Below are positions 20,528 through 31,600 of a DNA stretch of 64,000 bases, piece after piece (the stretch's first letter is position 1; each line of letters opens with the position of its first letter). The notes beneath the pieces are model-generated. The model saw only the letters and a list, made by a program, of their open reading frames with translations. It was not told the origin of the DNA and made no database searches. The DNA is from Tritrichomonas musculus. Taxonomy: Eukaryota; Parabasalia; Tritrichomonadida; Tritrichomonadidae. Location of the stretch: positions 372,001-436,000 of the forward strand of contig JAPFFF010000039.1 of NCBI GenBank assembly GCA_039105265.1, in the 5' to 3' direction. A program made the position numbers and the translations under genes.

Positions 20528-21940
20528 ATGAATATTGTTCATCCACTTCTCGGTAATTTCAAAATCGTTAAAAAAGTCGGCGAAGGTTCTTTTGCGTCTA
20601 CATATTATACTAAGAATACAGATCTCCAATATCCAGCTGCACTAAAAATTTTTCATGAAAAAAGCAATGAAAATGATATTAAAAAAGCTTTTGAGTTTAC
20701 AAAGTCAATAATGCATCCTTTTATTTGTCAAGATTTTGATTTAATTAAAAACCAAAAAGGTGATAATTGTTTACTCATGGAATATGTTGATGGAACATCA
20801 TTACTTAATTACATAACACTCAATGCACCACTTTCTGAATATGATATTCAAACAATTTTTGGTCAACTCGTTATTACTCTTGATTTTTTACATAAACATC
20901 AGATAATTCACAAAGATTTAAGATGTGAAAACATAATGATTGACATACACAAAAACATTCGTCTAATCGATTTAGGTTTTTCTTATCATAAATCAGATTT
21001 GCACTCAGCTTTTTACGAATCACCTGCTTATGTATCTCCAGAAATGATCAATAATCAGCCTTACGGAACTCCCACTGACATTTGGTCACTTGGAGTTATT
21101 ATATATGCCGTTTCTTATGGAAAGCTTCCTTTTGAAAGTCAAAATTTTTCTTTATTATTCAATCAAATAAATACAAGCGAACCCAATTTCCATCCAGACA
21201 TCAAAATAAGCGATAATTTAATAGATATAATCAAAAAAATGCTTATAAAGGACCCAAATAAGAGAATTACGATCAACGATATTAAGAAACATCCTTTTTT
21301 TACATTTGATTCCAAAAATAACAATTTTATTTTTAACCAACAGAGAATTAATTCATTTATTCGTGATCCTTACTCCAAAATGATTCCAGAAATTACGATC
21401 TTAACGAAAATGAACATAAAAAGAGAGGATTTACCTAATTACGTTAGAAATATAAAATCCGGCCAAATAAACGCTCAATCTTTAACGTACAACATATTAT
21501 ATAAAAACTTCATATCCAACTCAAAATTATCAGATTACTCAAGAAGCTTTCTTTGTCCAATTAAAAAATTTGATGATTTAAAAACAGAAGAATCTTTACC
21601 TATACCAACTAATGTAGACAACTCAAAAAAGAAAAAAGATCCTCCTAAAAATTTAGAAAAAGTTCCGCCTATGTCCCCATTTCCTTCATTGAATAATTCT
21701 ACAAATCCATATACATCAAGGCAAGCACCTTATCCACTGTTTGCCAATAATAATAATAATATTCAAGTTCGCAGATTTAGTAATGCCCCAAAACCTTTCG
21801 CCTCAACTTTAAATGCAGCAATACTTACTTCCCAAAAAATGAAAATAAATAGCAAAATACAAAGTGAAAAAGATTTAAAAGTAACGAGCCACGCATTACC
21901 AAAATTAAATAATACACGAAGCAATTCGAATGTCGTATAA
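20528..21940 (+). CDS. Ser/Thr protein kinase (CAMK/SNF1-like)
   Basis: The protein has 470 residues. The kinase domain covers residues about 9-260. Its motifs are glycine loop VGEGSFASTY, ALKIFHEK (catalytic Lys), catalytic loop IIHKDLRCENIM (HKD for HRD), magnesium loop DLG (for DFG) in RLIDLGFS, activation end SPAYVSPEMI, and DIWSLGVIIYAVSYGKLPF. Every residue needed for catalysis is present; HKD and DLG are conservative variants seen in active CAMK-group enzymes. The C-terminal 210 residues are low-complexity and rich in Asn, Pro, Ser and Lys, with no UBA or KA1 domain recognisable. The likely role is a cytosolic signalling kinase. Trichomonads have hundreds of these, so no orthologue is assigned. 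The ATG is the first in frame. Confidence 0.9.
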   Translation: MNIVHPLLGNFKIVKKVGEGSFASTYYTKNTDLQYPAALKIFHEKSNENDIKKAFEFTKSIMHPFICQDFDLIKNQKGDNCLLMEYVDGTSLLNYITLNAPLSEYDIQTIFGQLVITLDFLHKHQIIHKDLRCENIMIDIHKNIRLIDLGFSYHKSDLHSAFYESPAYVSPEMINNQPYGTPTDIWSLGVIIYAVSYGKLPFESQNFSLLFNQINTSEPNFHPDIKISDNLIDIIKKMLIKDPNKRITINDIKKHPFFTFDSKNNNFIFNQQRINSFIRDPYSKMIPEITILTKMNIKREDLPNYVRNIKSGQINAQSLTYNILYKNFISNSKLSDYSRSFLCPIKKFDDLKTEESLPIPTNVDNSKKKKDPPKNLEKVPPMSPFPSLNNSTNPYTSRQAPYPLFANNNNNIQVRRFSNAPKPFASTLNAAILTSQKMKINSKIQSEKDLKVTSHALPKLNNTRSNSNVV

Positions 21941-22265
21941 TAATTTTTATGTAATCATGAACACTTTTTGTTTTTTTAAAATGATTTTTCTTGTTTTTTG
22001 ATATTTTTTTTTATTATGTAGAGTTCGATTCATAAAAGAAAAAAAAAAAAAATATTTCTAATGCGTTATTGATTAAGTTTGAGATCTTGAATTTCCTCTT
22101 TATGTTATTTAAAAAACATTATTTGAATATAATTAATTCGATATTATGATAAAAACTTGACAAAATACAATTCTGCTTATATATAATTTAAAATAGTTCT
22201 AATATTTCTAGAATTTGAACATAATTTGGAGATACATATAAATATTTTTTAAAAAAACTCAGTTA

Positions 22266-22740
22266 GACTTGTTATTCTCCGATTCTCGAGATCGATAATT
22301 GATTGACTTTTTGATATCGATACATAAATATACACAGATTCTCGAGATCGATTTCAGAGATCGAGAATTTTTTTTCTCAGCTTTTGATATCAGAATTTTC
22401 AATTAAACTTTTTGATAAATATATGATCGTATTTTTATCTCAAATATTTCATAAAAAAAAAATGTGTTTTTTGATTTTAATCTTAAAATAAACATCAATA
22501 CATCATATTATATATTTTTAAATATTATAAAATCACAAATACCAATTATAAAAGAAGATAAATCTGTTTGAGATCTCGAGATCTAGGTAATTGATATCAA
22601 GTTTACAATTATTTTCATATCACATTTCATATCTGATATCTTGATAATCGATAATCTCGATATCAGATTTCTAAACTGATAATCGAGTATCAGATGCAAA
22701 AAAGTGACGTTTTTGATGTCGATTCTCAAAATAACAAGTC
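22266..22740. mobile_element. TIR element (MITE-like) with TA target duplication
   Basis: The left end starts GACTTGTTATTCTCCGATTC. The reverse complement of the right end starts GACTTGTTATTTTGAGAATC: eleven identical terminal bases, then an imperfect continuation. TA flanks both ends (22264-22265, 22741-22742). Inside, both halves are filled with GATATCGAT, CTCGAGATCGAT and similar self-complementary words absent elsewhere in the window. The 475 bp have no coding potential. This fits a non-autonomous Tc1/mariner-type derivative. It inserted 57 bases before the broken ankyrin-kinase gene, in its promoter region. Confidence 0.6.
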
Positions 22741-22798
22741 TAAATTCAGTTAATAAATCTCTCATTTTTTGTTTTGTATTAAAGCTGTGTTGATACTG

Positions 22799-24687
22799 AT
22801 GAGTATTATAGAACATATTCGAGAAATGGAAAAAGTTCAGAACAACCTTCTTTCTTTTCTAGATGATGACACTTTCAATGAAAGTATTTTAAATTTCTTT
22901 TTTATAAGAATTAAAATTTCATGATAACAAACTAAAGCTCATATCATTACTACATTTAATATTAGAAATATCCAATAACCAACATCGCACTCCAGGATTT
23001 TTCGATAAAATCGAACGAATTTTGACAAATTTTCAAAGCAACATCAAAACTTTTTTGTCAAATCCAGAAATTATTTGCATATTCAGAAGCAACAAGCGAA
23101 TTCTTCTATTCTTAATAGAAAAACATATAGTAAATGTTGATGATTATTTTATTAGAACCATTATAAAAGAAAAATATAAAGAATCTAAATATCCGCAGTA
23201 TTTTTTACCTGAAATCAAACCGTTTTTAAATGACAAATTGTTTTCAAAATATGATGAAAAAGAAAAAAATGAATTGATTGAACTATCGAACAAACTGCCA
23301 AGGAATTTTGATGAGATGAGAAGAATAGGTGAAAATGAAACAATAATCTGCCAATTAATTCGAAAAGATTCAATTAACGAATTTATTTCATACATCAAAG
23401 CAAATAATTATTTGCTTTTTATGAAACAAATCATTTCTTAATTGAAGAATCTAATAATAAAAGTTTAGCATTGATACAATACGCAGCGTTTTTTGGATCA
23501 ATTCAAATTTTTAGTTATTTGAAATCAGAAGGTGCCAAACTCACATCATCATTGTGGATGCATGCAGTGCATGGAAAAAAAAAAAAAAAAAAAAAACACA
23601 AATACTGTTTTGATTATACAACCAATCAACAAATAATAGAATTATTCAAAGCAAAAAGCATCGACAATGCCATAATTTAATCATAATTGATTTTTATGAA
23701 AATCCCAGCCAAATTTTAAATATCGATTTGAATAAAGATCCAAACAATTATTTTCAAATTCAGCAAATTTTTCAAAACAAAGAAAGAAAATACGAAAAAC
23801 AGATCGATGATCTTGAATCACAATTAGCGAATATTAAAAGAGAAAATGAATAATTAAAGCAAAAATTGAAAGAAATGAATGAAAAACAAAATGCTCTTGT
23901 TCCTGAACACCAATCACATAAAATTTCTCCTGAAACAAATGGTTTTGATATAATTCAAGATATTGTGATTGGAACCAATTGTAAATATGTCAAAGTTTTA
24001 GATAAAACCGTTTATGCATTAAAAGAAATGATCGATCATGATTCAAGCATTCAACGTTTAATTGATGAATATGAAATCATGAGAGAACTCAATCACCAAA
24101 ACATTCTTAAAGCATACAAAATAATCATCAACGACAAAAATTTTCCACCTTCAATTCTTCTTGAATACTGTCCAACAAATCTGGAACAAGCGATACAAAA
24201 TGGAACGCTTTCAAAAGTTCAAAAAGCATTCACAATTTATCAAATAGCAGAAGGAATGAAGTATTTGCACCTGCAAAGAATTGTTCATCAAAATTTGAAA
24301 CCATCAAAAATTCTGATATCGGAATGTCAAACGATCAAAATTGGCGGTTTTGACAAATCACAAATCAGTAATTTAAAAACTCCAACAAATGAAGAAAAAT
24401 TGAATGAAATGGCAGATATTAGAGCCTTTGGAGACATCATTTATTTCATTTTGAGTGGTGGAAAATTCACTAAAATCAAAAATGAGACAGTTTTGGAGTT
24501 TTTTCCTCTGCTGGCAAAGCAATTAGTTGACGCTTGTTGGCATGTTGATTCACAAAGTGGACCAACTTTTGAAATTATTTGTGATGTGCTGGAAAAAAAC
24601 AATTTTAACTTGGTTTCGTTGTCTCAACAAGAAATTCAAGAAGTATCACAAATGATTGTAGAATACAAAGAACTAATTTCGATTTGA
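22799..24687 (+). pseudogene. Broken DUF3447/ankyrin - coiled coil - TKL-type kinase gene
   Basis: The reading frame is in at least four pieces. About 22799-22922 encodes MSIIEHIREMEKVQNNLLSF, like the start of trichomonad DUF3447 proteins. 23022-23441 continues it with RSNKRILLFLIEKH. 23471-23680 encodes the ankyrin-like IQYAAFFGSIQIFSYL and then runs into an A20 tract and a shift. About 23680-23850 encodes a coiled coil ending at a TAA (23850-23852), and 23866-24687 encodes a kinase domain. The kinase keeps VYALKEM but has HQN for HRD and GGF for DFG, so it was already a pseudokinase or has decayed. Frameshifts in homopolymers suggest inactivation; sequencing error in A runs is an alternative for some. 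The same kinase family reappears at 53209-54905. Confidence 0.75.
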
Positions 24688-25510
24688 TTCTCAATAATTT
24701 TAGGATAAATCTCATTAATAAAAAAGTTTAATTGATTTTTTTTTAAAAATCGAAAAAAATTGAGTATTTTTAAAAATATAATTATTTAATGAATCAAAAA
24801 TACGACTTTTATTATTTATAGAAAAGATTAATATTGCTTTCTATGAGTTGGAAGTGGCTGATACAATAGAATATTATATAATCTTTTCTAAATTATATAT
24901 ATATTGCAAATTTAATTTAGGTAATTTGAATAATCTTAGCCACATATACAATTTAATAATAAATTTTATAATGCATTATTGTTAAAATTTTATGATATAT
25001 CTTTCTTGAATAGTATTTAAATTCTGCTAAATACAACTCGGATATGAATGATTTTGATTGGTCGATATAAGATTGCTAGAAGCTTCAATACAAATTCAAT
25101 TTACTGTACATATTTAAATAAATATATTATTATCTTGATAATCTTTCTAAGAGTATTTCTATAAGGAAAAATTATAAACGGTTTGAAATATAATGAATAA
25201 AAGGTCAAATTTGATTCAATTTTATATTTTATTTTATGTAGACAAATTTCCATTAATAGCATATTATAAAGGTTTAACTATATATTTAAATATATTATAA
25301 TAATATTTTAATTATAATTTTTATTCATAATAATTTATTGGCAAAGATAATACTATTTTTATAAATAAAAACGTTACTTTTGAAAGCAAAAGATATATAT
25401 TACTCATTTTTAGCCAATTCGCTTAATTTATATTTTAGTAACGCTTTTCAAGCCGTATTTTTCAATTATTTTGTGTAATTTATTGTAAAATTTTCAATTA
25501 TTCCACTTTT
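24688..25510. other. AT-rich intergenic region
   Basis: No gene, RNA or repeat is supported in these 820 bases. Confidence 0.45.
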
Positions 25511-25517
25511 TCATTAC
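25511..25517 (+). promoter_or_regulatory. Inr element TCATTAC of the ankyrin gene
   Basis: TCATTAC with A+1 at 25513 lies 17 bases before the ATG at 25530 and fits the trichomonad initiator. Confidence 0.45.
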
Positions 25518-25529
25518 GCGCCTTAATTT

Positions 25530-27090
25530 ATGCAAGCTTTCCAAGCTGCGCAGAATGGAAATCTTCCACTTCTTCAGAAGCTCGCCGGACGAGGTTTGAA
25601 AGGAATGACAAATGATAAATGGACCGTAATGCATTTCGCGGTATTAGGAGGTAATCCTGAATGCGTTAAATTTCTTATTTCGAAAGACGTCGGAATAAAT
25701 AATCGCAATATATACGGGCAATCCCCACTTCATTTCGCTGCAGAAGCAGGAAACGAATTTATCATAGCACTTCTTGTTGAAAATGGTGCAATATTAGATT
25801 CAATTGATGATAACGTATGTCATTTTTTTTTTTTTTACTAACGCATAGGGAATTTTTTTTTAATATTTTATTTATCGAACACCACTTCATTATGCTGTAC
25901 GTAAAAACAATTATATGTGTGTTAAATTTTTACTTGAATACCATGCTTCGCCAAATATTTTGGATAAAGATGGATTTTCTTCTCTTCATGAAGCTACAAA
26001 TGTTGGATCTCTGGATATTGTAAAACTTCTTCTCAGTTATGGCGCTGATCCTCTTCAAATTAAAGATGGTAAAGTAGTTGTAAGGAAAAAAGAAAAGCAA
26101 TACTGGACCGCAGTACATGTATCTGTTTATAGAAGTTATCCGGATATTCTCAAAGTTCTACTCGAAAACTGCTCTGATTCATCAAAGCCAAATAATTCTT
26201 TAGTTACTCCGCTTCATCTTGCTGCATCACAAAAGAATCACGAATTATTAGCAATTTTGTTGAGCCATGATGCAGATGTCGGAGCTAAAGATATTGACGG
26301 TGATCCACCTCTTTTCCCAGCAATTGAATCTCGTCTTTTAAAGAATGTTGAGGATTTATCAAACGATCAAACAATCAACATCGGCAATAAAGAAGGAAAA
26401 ACAGCACTCCATATTGCTGCTATTTGCGGTTTCCAAGAAATTTTATCATTCTTCATTAAAAAAGGAGGAAACGTTTCCTCCCTTGATACTCATGGCAACT
26501 CACCACTCCATTATGCTGTTACAAAAGGTCATATGGAATGTATTCGCATTCTTCTCGAAAATGATGCAGATCCTCTTCAAAGAAATGATGAAAACGAATC
26601 ACCATTTGTTCTCTCCTCAGGTGAAATCCTTACTTACCTTCGAACTTATGTCGAGCAGAAGAAAGAAAACTTAAGGGCACTTCCTGTCGAAAAAACAGAA
26701 AGATCAACTCGAGCCTCGCCATCTCGACTAAAATCGAGGGCCTCAAAGCAGAGTGTTGTATCTTCACCAAGTCGAAGCAGAGGAGCTGCAGGAGGAAGCT
26801 CATCAAGATTATCATATTCAAATCAGAATACGCCATCCAAAACCAATAAAAATAGAACCACCAATTCAGCATACTTGTCACCTTCACCACAAATGAGATC
26901 ACAAAGATTACTTATGCAGAAAGAATTTCAGCCAACAACTTGCCACGAATATCAGAAAAGAATTGAAGAAGCTGTTGATAAAACTGGAGCCGAAATAAAG
27001 GCGGAAATTGATAAATTGAGACAACTTGTTGAAGATTTGAAAAATGATTATGAAGAAGAAGAAAATCGGAAGAGAGAAGAAGCCAAATAA
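25530..27090 (+). CDS. Ankyrin-repeat protein with C-terminal coiled coil; candidate intron near the 5' end
   Basis: Exon 1 (25530-25814) encodes three ankyrin repeats, e.g. DKWTVMHFAVLGGNPECVKF and YGQSPLHFAAEAGNEFIIAL. The ankyrin pattern resumes at 25876 with RTPLHYAVRKNNYMCVKFLL and runs through about six more repeats to residue about 340. A Ser/Arg/Pro-rich linker and a terminal coiled coil (AEIKAEIDKLRQLVEDLKND) follow. Between the parts is GTATGT...ACTAACGCATAG, a canonical trichomonad intron (25815-25848). However, the nine codons left after splicing contain a TAA before the ankyrin frame returns, so the transcript structure is unresolved: a longer or atypical intron, an insertion, or an inactive allele. 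Total length would be about 500 residues. The likely role is a scaffold or adaptor. Confidence 0.75.
25815..25848 (+). other. Candidate spliceosomal intron, 34 nt
   Basis: The 5' splice site is GTATGT. A run of 14 T follows. The 3' end reads ACTAACGCATAG, matching the trichomonad fused branch-point/3' splice motif ACTAACACACAG at 10 of 12 bases. It interrupts an ankyrin repeat precisely after Asn-Asp-Asp-Asn-type loop codons. No other AG lies downstream before the ankyrin frame resumes. Confidence 0.6.
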
Positions 27091-27333
27091 TTATAATTAA
27101 TTAAAAGCTGCTATTTATGATTTTTAATAATAATAATAAATGATTATTTTAACTTTGAATTTGATTTTTTATTTAGAAACTTCTATTTTTTTGCATTTTT
27201 TTCACCTCTCAATTTTTTGTTTAATACCTCAATTTTTTTTCTCTCAATTTGGTTATTTATTTTTAAATTGTCTATAATGCTTTTTGAATAAAAATAAATC
27301 AAATAATTGGTAGTGTATTTCAACCATTTAGAA

Positions 27334-27762
27334 ATGCAAAAAGGATACATGGAAGATTATCAGAAAAAATTAGTACCTGGAAATTTCCAGAAAAAAAGGC
27401 TTGATAGAACCTACCAAAGTGCAAGCAGTATGTTCGATTTATTCCCGCCAAAAGATAGTGCTCTGCTAAAACTTCTTCAAAGTGATAAAGAAGAAGAAAT
27501 GGACATGGACAGTATCATTCCAACTTCACACTTTCTAAATCCAAATTTCCCGTATTCAAATTCACAAACTCCAAGGAAAAGAAATACTAATATTGATAAT
27601 TCAGCATCAAAAACACCATATAAAAACCAAAAAAATAATTCGTTATCATCATTTTATCTTTTTCTAGATGATTATAGTAGTAGCTTTATGGATACAAAAA
27701 TTTCTAGCATATTAACGCGCGAATTTAGCAAACCTAACTACATATATCCTAAACGTCAATAG
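27334..27762 (+). CDS. Hypothetical small protein (142 aa)
   Basis: The family is not recognised. The protein is hydrophilic and starts MQKGYMEDYQKKLVPG. It has an acidic patch (DKEEEMDMDS) in the middle and a Ser/Asn/Lys-rich second half. No transmembrane segment or cysteine motif is seen. It lies 243 bases after the ankyrin gene on the same strand. The open frame extends nine codons further up to a TTG, but the first ATG is at 27334. Codon texture is more gene-like than in the spacers, and the length is above chance for this composition. It could be a lineage-specific protein. Confidence 0.5.
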   Translation: MQKGYMEDYQKKLVPGNFQKKRLDRTYQSASSMFDLFPPKDSALLKLLQSDKEEEMDMDSIIPTSHFLNPNFPYSNSQTPRKRNTNIDNSASKTPYKNQKNNSLSSFYLFLDDYSSSFMDTKISSILTREFSKPNYIYPKRQ

Positions 27763-27918
27763 ATGATTCGTCTACGATTATTTATTTAATACTTAATATA
27801 TTATATATTATAGTCAATTTAAAATAGCCTTACGTTACATACAAATCATAAATTCCCCACAAGTTATCTACTCGAGCTCTTGGATATATTATCGGATTTT
27901 AACAATTTTTCAAATATT

Positions 27919-27949
<31 letters not shown>

Positions 27950-28659
27950 ATTAAGATGACATTATTAAGCAGGTATCTTACTTCTTTAAATGCAATAAAA
28001 AATCAATTGCTTTTATTTAATTCTTATCTTAGATTGATGCCCCAAATATTTTAGGTTTTTTTTTATTAGTTGATTTGAAGGCTTATATGGTAGCTTAAAA
28101 CTTTTTACTAAAATATACACCAACCATTTAATGAAGTTAAGGAATTAGCGCATTGATATTTATTATTTACCAGAAGGCAGCTAATTATTTTATTGAATGG
28201 AAATAATAAAAAAAGAGAGAATTGAATTATCCATTAAAAAAGTTGTTGAACAAAAATAAAAAATAATAATAATAATAAAAAATGCTACGAATAAATGATC
28301 AACCTAATCAACATTGTAAATATTTTTTTTGTGTGTGTTTTGAATAACTGTTTTTCTTCTATAATATTTTGAATAAGAAAACAATTATTTTAAATTGAAA
28401 ATCATTTGAATAATTCAAAAAAACATATTTATCTTGCTAATAAAACTAATAAAAGGCTTTAATTATGCTGATTATTTATTTTTAATATATTAAATTAATA
28501 AAATACATGATTAAAATTTAATATGTAATACTCATCTTTTCTTCATTTATTTCTAATTCCTAAAAAGTAAATGATTTAGAAAGATATACAGTTTTAATTA
28601 AATAATTTTGGATGGAATTTGATATTTTGATAGAATTATAATAATAATAATAATAATCA
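27763..28659. other. AT-rich intergenic region with a T28 tract
   Basis: No gene is seen. A homopolymer of 28 T occupies 27922-27949. (ATA)n-like microsatellite runs lie near 28265-28280 and 28640-28656. Confidence 0.5.
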
Positions 28660-31600
28660 TTATTCGTAATACTCTTTTCTAATTTTACCTCTATCTCTGT
28701 AATAATCTCTTCCTCTGTATAAATATTCGTCTCCAAAATGATCTCTATAATAATCTCTCTCTAGATCTTTTTCTCTTAAATAATCTCTGTTTATATCCTT
28801 TTTTCTGAAATAATCTTTGTCCAAATCTTTTTCTCTTAAATAATCTCTATCTAGATCTTTTGCTCTAAAATGGTTTCTGTCCAAATCTTTTCCTCTTAAA
28901 TATTCTCTATCTAAATTTTTTTCTCTTAAATAATCTCTATCTAGATCTTTTGCTCCAAAATGGTCTCTATCCAAATCTTTTCCTCTTAAATATTCTCTAT
29001 CTAAATTTTTTTCTCTTAAATAATCTCTATCTAGATCTTTTGCTCCAAAATGGTCTCTATCCAAATCTTTTCCTCTTAAATATTCTCTATCTAAATTTTT
29101 TTCTCTCAAATAATCTCTGTTTAAATCTTTAGCTCTAAGATATTCTCTGTCCAAATCTTTTTCTCTTAAATAATCTCTTCCTCTAAGATAATTCCTGTCT
29201 AGAACTTTTTCTCTTAGATAATCTCTATCAAAATCCTTTTCTCTTAAATAATCTTTATCTCTAAGATAATCTCTGTCTCTAAGATAATCTCTTTCAAATT
29301 TAGGATTGAAATCTCTTTCTCTGAAATATTCTCTATCTTTATCATAATATCTGTCTTTATCATAATTTTTCTCTCTGTAATAGTCTCTATCCAAGTCTCT
29401 TTCTCTAAAATACTCTCTGTCTCTATTCAAGCTTCTCTCTCTATAATAATCCCTGTCTCTCTCTCTGTCCAAATCTCTCCTGTCAAAGCTTTTCTCAGTA
29501 AAATAATTCTTGATATAATCTCTATCTCTGTCATAGTTTCTTTCTTTGTCTCTGAAATCATATTCTCTCCTTTTATACTTGTCTCTTGATTCAAGTTCTC
29601 TCATTTCGTCATCTTTTCTTTTATTTTTAAAAATTTGATCATCATTTTCAATATTGCTTGTTGATTTGCCTTCATCAGCAACAATCAACGGCAATTCTTG
29701 ACTCAATGAACTTTGATTATTAAGCTCACTTGATGATCCAATTAATGAATCCAAACTTATTGGGCCAAACAAAGGAAGATCGTCATTCTTCTTGTCTGTA
29801 ATTGGATCAAAAAAGTTGTAGGATTGAGAAGGCAACACAGAGTCTATTACACTCGTTGAATTAGGCTGAAAATCAATGAGTTTTGTTTGATCTGAACCAA
29901 TTCTATTCTTGGTTTTGCTTATTTCAAAAGGATTGTGATATTCAATTGTTGATGATTTGGGTGAAATTTCGTGAGGCGAATTAGGATCATGATTTTTAAT
30001 ATCCGCGAAGGAATCTCGCGGCATCAGTGGGAGATCGAATTGAATGCCATTTGTTGGCGTGAAACTATTTGCTTTTTCAATTGGATTGAATGAAACCGGA
30101 GGATCTTTTTCAGGTGCTGGAATCACTGAATAAACTTGGCTGTTTGATCTACCAACTTTACTTATATCATCATCACTTTTAATTGGCTCGATTTTGCTTG
30201 TATCTTGTTGGTTTGATTCGATTTCATTTATCTCATTTGTCATTCTTTTATATTCACTGGAATGCGCAATTTGATCTGCCAGTGTAATTGTTGGTGTCAC
30301 TTCACTTTGCGATCTTGCTATTTTAGATCTAGATTTATTCTTTAATTGCGCTTTTGATTCTTCATCATTATGCGATTTATGACTCTGATTAGTTTTTTCT
30401 TCATTTTTGGATCGGCTTTTTGAAACATTCGTTATTCCAACACTCTCATAAATATCTTTCTTCGACATGATTTTTATTTTAGATTTCGGCATTTTGTCAT
30501 AAACAACGTTATTATCTGCATTTGAATAAAAACCATCTTTTTTGCTTGCATTTTGACTAAAACTCTCTTTCTTGTTTGCATACAAACTACCGCTTTCTTT
30601 CGTATTTAAATCTTTTCTCATTCTGCTTGCATTAATATTTTCTTCTTTACTGTCATTTATGCTATCATTTTTGCTTGAATTTTGACTAAAACTCTCTTTC
30701 TTGTTTGCATGCAGACTAGCGCTTTCTTTCATATTTAAATCTTTTCTCATTCTGCTTGAATTAACACCTTCTTCTTTACTGTCATTTGCGCTATCTTTTT
30801 TAGTTGCATTTTGACTAAAACTCTCTTTCTTGTTTGAATGCAAACTAGCGCTTTCTTTCGTATTTGAGGAATTATTTTCTTTTCTCAATCTGCTTGAACT
30901 AATATTTTCTTCTTTACTGTTATTTGTGCTATCTTTTTTGGCTTGGCTTAATCTCGTGTTTTCACTGCTCACAATTTCATTTACTTCGTCTTCAAAGTCA
31001 GATGATGAAAGATCAAAATCATTTGAATTGGTATCAGATTCAGAATCAAAATTACAATCAATATTATTCTTTTTCAAAAAAGTTTCTAAATTTTCCATGA
31101 ATTTTTTATCGTTCCTTTCAAAATCTGTCAGATTTGATTTGAATAAAAAAATTTTTTTTCGTGTAATTTTTGCCGTGTAGATTTCTGAAATAAGAAACTT
31201 TTTATAGAGGAATTTTCCAATGTATTTATCACCATCCCATTGAATCGCATCAACATACCCATCCTTTGCCCACGAAATATTAAGCTTTGCTTGCTTTTGT
31301 TCGGATACAAATAAATCAGTTTTAAAGAAGTTTTGAGGAATGATTGCTCTTGGATCTAAAATGCAGTTCAAAGCGCTCTGAGTTTTAACACTGAATGCAT
31401 GCATGTCTCTATAATTAATTCTAGGGATCATTTTCAAAAGAACTTTTCCGGAATTAATATTTACATCAATAATTTGGGCAACGTCTTTAAAATATTTTGG
31501 ATCATGCACACAGACAAAAAGTCCAGGCTTTAAATTATTCGGTTTTATTGCTTTGTTTTTTAAAAATGAAGTTGCTGAATTTTGTATTTTTAAAGTTTTA

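Noticed and set aside
28950-29132. 60-codon Leu/Asn frame on + within the RD-repeat region
   Set aside because: It is the antisense of the decapeptide repeats.
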